Notes under the pieces: generated by a model
What the model saw: only the letters and a program-made list of their open reading frames with translations
Database searches by the model: none
What the model was told of the DNA's origin: nothing
Assembly: GCA_022508305.1 (NCBI GenBank)
Contig: JAFLVM010000001.1
Coordinates: 499,347-563,346 of the forward strand
DNA length: 64,000 nt
Direction: 5' to 3'
Source of the DNA: Clostridiales bacterium
GTDB taxonomy: Bacteria > Bacillota > Clostridia > Christensenellales > CAG-314
Program-made: the position numbers and the translations under genes
In this document: in pieces, positions 59,715-64,000 of the stretch
Position numbering within the stretch: the first letter of the stretch is position 1
Layout of the letters: every line of letters begins with the position of its first letter

Positions 59715-60956
59715 TCACTCTACTTGCCCTTCCGACAAGGAGCGTTCCAAAGCTCCGCGCGCGATAACTTGGTCTACGCGCTTGTAGCTGTTTTTGCGGA
59801 TTAACTTCCTTTCCACAAGACGGTCGCCCAAGTAGTACTCCAAGTACGATTGCGTTTTGACGCCGTCCGAACCGCTCGTTACTACCTTGGTTTGGTCGGT
59901 GTACACAAGTTCGGGATATTTTTCGCTGTCCACAACGAACGTTGTACTGAATTTGTCCCGTTCCTCAACGCTTACACGCTCGATTCGGTAGGGGTTTGGC
60001 TCGCCGTACACAGTAAAAGTGACTGATTTGTTCGCCGTCGTTGCCGCAATGTAAATTGGGTGGTTGGTGTCGTTCACGAAGGTCAAATCCGCCGCGCCGT
60101 AGCTCACCATGGCGTCAAAACCCGCCTTGACGTAGGTGGAAATCAAGGAATGCTGAACGGCGCGCGGAACAAATCCTGCAAGCAGCAACGCGTTGTACAG
60201 CGTAGTGGAAACCTGACACACTCCGCCGCCCACGCCCTCGGTGTAGTTGCCGTCAAGTATTACCTTGGAAATTTTGTAGCCGCGCTGCTCGCTGCGGTCG
60301 CCCACCACTTGATTGAAGGAAAAAGTTTCGCCGACACCCACCGTTACGCCGTTGATTGCCTCCGCCGCCTTGGCAATGTTGTAGCATCGGTTAGCGTTGC
60401 TGTTAGCGTAGGTTGTGGTAAAGCTTGCGCGTTTTACCGTGTTCTTTTTTAGCTGGGCAACCGTCGTAGCCTTGTCCCACGTCAGTGGCAAAGATACGCG
60501 AAGGAGCTTTCCTCGGGAATTCAACGCCCTTTCAAACAGTGCTTTTGCATCAATATCTACGCCGTCATGCCCCTCGCTGTAGCTGAAACCGTTTTTGCCA
60601 AAGCTTACGGTTGCATCCACCCTGTCCTTACAAACGTAGTTGAAATGAGCAATCACCTTACTGAAATTGGGCAGCAGGTACTCGTACACCGCCATCTCGG
60701 GCAATTGCTTCGAAGTCAAGCTGTCGTAAATCTCTTTTTTGCCAGCGTAGCCCAAATAAAAACCTCGAGATGGGGATTTGTCGTGAAGCTTGTCAATCTC
60801 GTCCTGCAAACTGTAGCGGAAAACGTCCCCTTGGTAGACAACTTCGAACTGTACGTTCCATGGGGAAAGAGTTTCGGCGTAGACAACGCCGCTGCAAACA
60901 AAAACGCTCGCAATTATCGCGAGCGCAATTACCGATAGTATAAAAATTTTCTTCAT
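59715..60956 (-). CDS. VanW family exported protein
   Basis: 413 residues with a signal peptide (cleavage near V-V-Y-A). The central ~130 residues carry the VanW pattern (F-S-F-N-Q-V-V-G, then G-V-G-G-G-V-C-Q-V-S-T-T-L-Y-N-A near residue 245). A peptidoglycan-binding-4-like region precedes it and a G5-like part follows. VanW occurs in vancomycin clusters, but most members lie elsewhere and their role in the cell wall is unknown. Its ATG overlaps the PHP gene stop. Confidence 0.88.
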   Translation of the reverse strand: MKKIFILSVIALAIIASVFVCSGVVYAETLSPWNVQFEVVYQGDVFRYSLQDEIDKLHDKSPSRGFYLGYAGKKEIYDSLTSKQLPEMAVYEYLLPNFSKVIAHFNYVCKDRVDATVSFGKNGFSYSEGHDGVDIDAKALFERALNSRGKLLRVSLPLTWDKATTVAQLKKNTVKRASFTTTYANSNANRCYNIAKAAEAINGVTVGVGETFSFNQVVGDRSEQRGYKISKVILDGNYTEGVGGGVCQVSTTLYNALLLAGFVPRAVQHSLISTYVKAGFDAMVSYGAADLTFVNDTNHPIYIAATTANKSVTFTVYGEPNPYRIERVSVEERDKFSTTFVVDSEKYPELVYTDQTKVVTSGSDGVKTQSYLEYYLGDRLVERKLIRKNSYKRVDQVIARGALERSLSEGQVE

Positions 60957-61768
60957 ATGCCCAAAATTTTACGCGTGTAGCCGTTGGGCGAAAAGCTTTT
61001 GGTGCCCAGCTCAACTCCGTGGACGTAATCGTGGAAATCGCTTCCGCCGGTTGAGACGAGCCTGTACTTTTTCGCCATTTTGTTGTAGAAATTACGCTCG
61101 GACTTATTGTGTGTAAAATAGTTGGCTTCAATACCCGCAAGACCTGCGGAAACGAGAGGTTGCAAAAATTGTTCAAACTCCTTTTCGTTTAGGCGCAGCT
61201 GCTTAGGGTGGGCAAGCACGGGAATACCGCCGAAACCGAGTGTGAAACGTATTGCTTCAATGGGAGTTAGTCTGCGCGTGTGCACGAAACAGCACTTGCC
61301 TGCGCCAATGTAACGCTCGAAGGCGTCGGCAACGTCCTTGCAGTAACCGAGACGCACCATTTCTCTTGCAATAACTGCCCTACCTACGGAATTGACCTGT
61401 TGACGGAGCGCGTCAAGGTCTACGTCTATGCCATGTTCTTTGAGTTTTTCCACCATGGCAACATTGCGTTGATTGCGTAGGTCGGCAATTTGCGCCATTT
61501 TCTCTTGAAACTCGGGGGAATTGACGTCTACGTTGTAGGCGAGCATGTGAACGTCCATGCCGTTAGAAACGCTGGAAATTTCCGCCCCGACAACGTACTT
61601 CAGCCCCAATTCTCTTGCGCGAGCTTGAGCGCGGGCAACGCCGTCAAAGGTGTCGTGGTCGGTGATTGCAATGCAGTCGAGTCCGCGCGCCTTTGCCATT
61701 TCTACGATACTTTCCGGCGCGAAAATCCCGTCCGAACAGTTGGAGTGTACGTGTAAATCACATTTCAT
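60953..61768 (-). CDS. PHP-domain phosphoesterase (TrpH/RNase AM-like)
   Basis: 271 residues from the ATG at 61768. The PHP metal ligands are D-L-H-V-H-S-N near residue 5, D-H-D near 39, E near 66 and G-S-D-F-H near 240, and H-P-K in the middle. The fold fits the YciV/TrpH group, which includes 5'-3' exonuclease RNase AM, and pAp phosphatases. No ribosome site; a promoter ends 6 nt before the ATG. It heads an operon with the VanW gene. Confidence 0.88.
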   Translation of the reverse strand: MKCDLHVHSNCSDGIFAPESIVEMAKARGLDCIAITDHDTFDGVARAQARARELGLKYVVGAEISSVSNGMDVHMLAYNVDVNSPEFQEKMAQIADLRNQRNVAMVEKLKEHGIDVDLDALRQQVNSVGRAVIAREMVRLGYCKDVADAFERYIGAGKCCFVHTRRLTPIEAIRFTLGFGGIPVLAHPKQLRLNEKEFEQFLQPLVSAGLAGIEANYFTHNKSERNFYNKMAKKYRLVSTGGSDFHDYVHGVELGTKSFSPNGYTRKILGI

Positions 61769-61774
61769 AAACAA

Positions 61775-61803
61775 AATATACCAAATTTTGCGCTTTATGT
61801 CAA
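61775..61803 (-). promoter_or_regulatory. Consensus promoter of the PHP gene (leaderless layout)
   Basis: Minus strand TTGACA, 17-nt spacer, TATATT, then 6 nt to the ATG at 61768. Transcription would start at about the A of the ATG. No Shine-Dalgarno sequence is present. Confidence 0.75.
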
Positions 61804-61891
61804 GTTTCTCCCACCCCAGTAAGCGAATAACCCCGACGCGGTCGCCGCAATAAAAGACCTCTCAAACGTTGCTTACATTCAATTGTTTAAT

Positions 61892-62842
61892 CTATTTTGT
61901 GTCGAAAATGCTTGCCTGTACGTAGTGTTTTAATTCCTGCCCGTCGCCGTTTACGTCGCCGTTCCAGTCGTCGTCTATTGGTATTGCGCCGCGGCGAATT
62001 AGCTCCATGTTGCCAACGTACTTGCCGTTGCGCCAACAAAATTCTTTACTCCAGCCGTTAGTAAGGTTCTCCGCAGCCCCCGTCCAGGTTCCGCCCTTGT
62101 TGTAGTCCGATTTGACGACGATTGTGCCTTCCGATTGCGCGTAGATGTACTTGTTGCGCATCATAGCCAAGCCCGCGTTGAACCCCGCGTCCGGCTTGGG
62201 GGCGGACAGCAGTAACAGGTTTCCGTCCTGAATAGCCCGCACTATTGCGCCCGACCGCATACGTCTTAGCATGGAATCGGACAAAAATTCCACAACAGGG
62301 CTGTGGCGCATAAGGCTTTCATTTTCGGCAATGACGTCTACGCCCTTGGCTCCGCCCGACACTACTCCGTAGCCCTTAGCCATGGTTTTGGCAACCGTGC
62401 GTACCGTGAACTCCGTCGCCTCGTCGTCAATATCGCGGGAACCGACGTAGCCAACCGCCGCAACGTCCAACAGCTTGAGATTTCCTGCGTAGTAAAATAG
62501 CGGAGGACAGGCGGCGCCAAGCTTCCTTTTCAACTTTTGCGGATATTCGGCGTCTGCCCTTGTGACGATTTTTATGCCTATATTTTCGTATTTTGCCACT
62601 TCAAACGCCAAGCTTGCGCTCCTGTCAATGAGTCGCAACAGTCGGGTGGCGTAGTCTTCGTCTACGTTTAATTTTTGCTTAAAATCGTCAAGTGAAAAAT
62701 CCAGCAAATCGCCCGGTTGCAGATTGTAGGCAACAAGCAATTTCGCCAAGTTGCCCCATTCTTTTGGCTCTAACGGCTTGACGTCATCGCCAACGCATAG
62801 GTGACTGCACAGTATTGTAATGATTTCCGAGTTTTTATTCAT
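61892..62842 (-). CDS. DprA/Smf-family protein (SLOG fold)
   Basis: 316 residues from the ATG at 62842, which overlaps the end of the RecQ-PRTase gene by 8 nt (GGA before it). After an ~80-residue helical N terminus, the Rossmann-like domain shows Y-V-G-S-R near residue 152, V-V-S-G-G-A-K-G-V-D near 180 and later the D-A-G-F-N-A-G region. This matches DprA, which loads RecA on incoming single-strand DNA, but it is divergent and its C terminus (D-D-W-N-G-D-V-N-G-D-G) is unusual. Coupling to RecQ suggests a specialised role, not general competence. Confidence 0.8.
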   Translation of the reverse strand: MNKNSEIITILCSHLCVGDDVKPLEPKEWGNLAKLLVAYNLQPGDLLDFSLDDFKQKLNVDEDYATRLLRLIDRSASLAFEVAKYENIGIKIVTRADAEYPQKLKRKLGAACPPLFYYAGNLKLLDVAAVGYVGSRDIDDEATEFTVRTVAKTMAKGYGVVSGGAKGVDVIAENESLMRHSPVVEFLSDSMLRRMRSGAIVRAIQDGNLLLLSAPKPDAGFNAGLAMMRNKYIYAQSEGTIVVKSDYNKGGTWTGAAENLTNGWSKEFCWRNGKYVGNMELIRRGAIPIDDDWNGDVNGDGQELKHYVQASIFDTK

Positions 62843-64000
62843 TTTTGTTTTCCTCACTACTATCCGCCAAGGCAAAGGGATACACTTCTTCCGCGCCACG
62901 TTCCATAAGCTTGTAGCCGCAGACTGCAAGCGTCCAACCCGAATCAACAACGTCGTCCACAAGTAACAGCTTGGCGGGCGGAGTAACGTCTTTTACAGCC
63001 GAAAAGGAGTTAAAAGCATTGGCGCATTGATGAGCAGAGTTTTGCATGTGTTTTTGCTGTTGCGCCTTGGATTTTTGCAAAAGGTTGACAAACGGTACGC
63101 CGCAGCTTGCCGCCAACCGCTCGGCAAAGTCCTTGACAATGTTACTGCGCAAAGACGGAACACAGGTTATATGAGTTATGCCACGTTCTTTTATCAGCGG
63201 CTTTAGCACCTGCGTACTTTTGCCCACGAGTTCATCGCAAAACCGATTCAGCCCGGAATATTTGTCTCGCTTGACCAGCTCTCCGTACCCCACGTCACCG
63301 TACTTCGACAGGCATATTCCAACCTGATTTACGTGCTCGATGATGTAGGTGTCCGCAAAGCTTTTATTGGGCCATCTCTTACGCGGCTCTATGTTTCTTA
63401 CCAATGCGTTTATGTAAATTTGCGCCTTTTCGATTGCGGCAAACGAAGGCTTTGACGGGAAAATGTCGGTGCCCAAACAGTTTGCGCAATGACCGCAAGG
63501 CTGCGCGGTTTTGTCACCGAGTACGTTCACGATAAACTGACTGTAGCACTGCTTGGTGTGCGCGTACTGTTTCATTTGGAAAGTTTCGTATTGCCTGATA
63601 CGCGTAATTTCATCGTAATGTTTTTTGTCGTAGCGGTATTTTCGGGGCGTTACGTAGTACTTGTGACTGTCCTTCCGTATGAAACCGTCGTTTTCCAAAA
63701 AGCTCAATGCTTTTACAATCCGTTTACGTCGAAAGTTGAGGCGCGTTTCTATTTGTCGCGAACTCAAACCGTCGTGTTGCGCAATCAGTTTTACAATCCG
63801 ATTGGTTTCTTCCTCCGTGGGGAAAGCCGTGTTCGTAAAATAGCCGATGATTTCCTCGTCTTCCCTGCCGCACATCAACACCACGTACGCCTTGTCTACG
63901 TTTCTGCCCGCTCTGCCGATTTGCTGATAGTAGGAAACGATGTTGGGCGGCATTTGAAAGTGAATTACGAATTCAATATCCCCTTTGTCGTAGCCCATGC
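62835..64000 (-). CDS. RecQ-family helicase fused to a ComF-like phosphoribosyltransferase domain (partial)
   Basis: The N terminus is off the right edge; 388 codons are visible. The start of the visible part is the end of a RecQ motor (G-M-G-Y-D-K then Y-Y-Q-Q-I-G-R-A-G-R, motifs V-VI), followed by the zinc module (C-Y-S, then P-C-G-H-C-A-N-C) and a winged helix. The last ~170 residues are a phosphoribosyltransferase with the PRPP loop L-L-L-V-D-D-V-V-D-S-G-W-T-L near residue 350 of the visible part, as in ComF. RecQ and PRTase are one polypeptide here. It overlaps the DprA-like gene by 8 nt. Confidence 0.88.
   Translation of the reverse strand, partial: MGYDKGDIEFVIHFQMPPNIVSYYQQIGRAGRNVDKAYVVLMCGREDEEIIGYFTNTAFPTEEETNRIVKLIAQHDGLSSRQIETRLNFRRKRIVKALSFLENDGFIRKDSHKYYVTPRKYRYDKKHYDEITRIRQYETFQMKQYAHTKQCYSQFIVNVLGDKTAQPCGHCANCLGTDIFPSKPSFAAIEKAQIYINALVRNIEPRKRWPNKSFADTYIIEHVNQVGICLSKYGDVGYGELVKRDKYSGLNRFCDELVGKSTQVLKPLIKERGITHITCVPSLRSNIVKDFAERLAASCGVPFVNLLQKSKAQQQKHMQNSAHQCANAFNSFSAVKDVTPPAKLLLVDDVVDSGWTLAVCGYKLMERGAEEVYPFALADSSEENKNE

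Overview
The window looks like chromosome from a spore-forming, low-to-moderate-GC Firmicute of the Clostridia type. The lineage evidence is an intact sigma-K-type sporulation sigma factor behind a sigma-E-like promoter, a CwlD-type spore-cortex amidase, RicT, type III glutamine synthetase, Rho, lipobox lipoproteins, strong GGAGG ribosome sites and TTGACA-17-TATAAT promoters. Unusual for the group are a glutaminyl-tRNA synthetase and an alanyl-tRNA synthetase that ends right after its editing domain. The species is not identified.

Layout. 1-11081 (minus): one uninterrupted reading frame for a giant secreted protein of at least 3693 residues (C terminus off the left edge), with a signal peptide, a very long parallel beta-helix, then dozens of CxxC modules separated by three helical blocks. 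11.5-18.9 kb (minus): Ppx/GppA-HD phosphatase, a TPP-riboswitch-controlled ThiT-like thiamine transporter with an extra membrane domain, an ECF sigma / anti-sigma / VWA lipoprotein operon, and a DUF1624 acyltransferase-like protein. 19-25 kb (minus): mnmA, rho, phosphodiesterase, ricT, holB, tmk. 25-26 kb (plus): MGMT-fold protein and two related winged-helix/one-TM proteins. 26-31 kb (minus): GNAT acetyltransferase and a zinc ABC-transporter operon with accessory genes. 31.3-33.2 kb (plus): tcdA and a membrane protein. 33.3-34.8 kb: a DUF1292-like/FtsK-gamma-like protein and a cysteine-rich HTH regulator.

34.9-40.6 kb is an AT-rich accessory stretch next to a tRNA-Val gene. It holds a four-TM protein overlapping an inositol-monophosphatase-family gene, a zinc-ribbon protein with an R-x4-H (HEPN-like) motif, possible insertion-sequence end repeats, and a large protein with a PD-(D/E)xK-like nuclease motif. 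41-46.7 kb: paired ChrA transporters, a radical SAM protein, sigK, small membrane proteins, a YbaK-type deacylase, cwlD and a DnaA-box cluster. 47-56 kb: a ferritin-like protein behind two matching dyads, a Sel1-repeat protein, DUF378, glnN, short alaS and two multi-zinc-ribbon proteins. 56-64 kb (minus): glnS, dnaB, VanW, PHP phosphoesterase, a DprA-like protein and a RecQ helicase fused to a phosphoribosyltransferase domain (N terminus off the right edge).

Most noteworthy: the RecQ-PRTase/DprA pair, the accessory nuclease island, the giant CxxC protein, a recurrent word related to GAYATGGGGTGG or GAYATGGGTTAG followed by A-tracts, and at least three genes whose promoter -10 box lies 6-7 nt before the ATG with no ribosome site (leaderless mRNAs).
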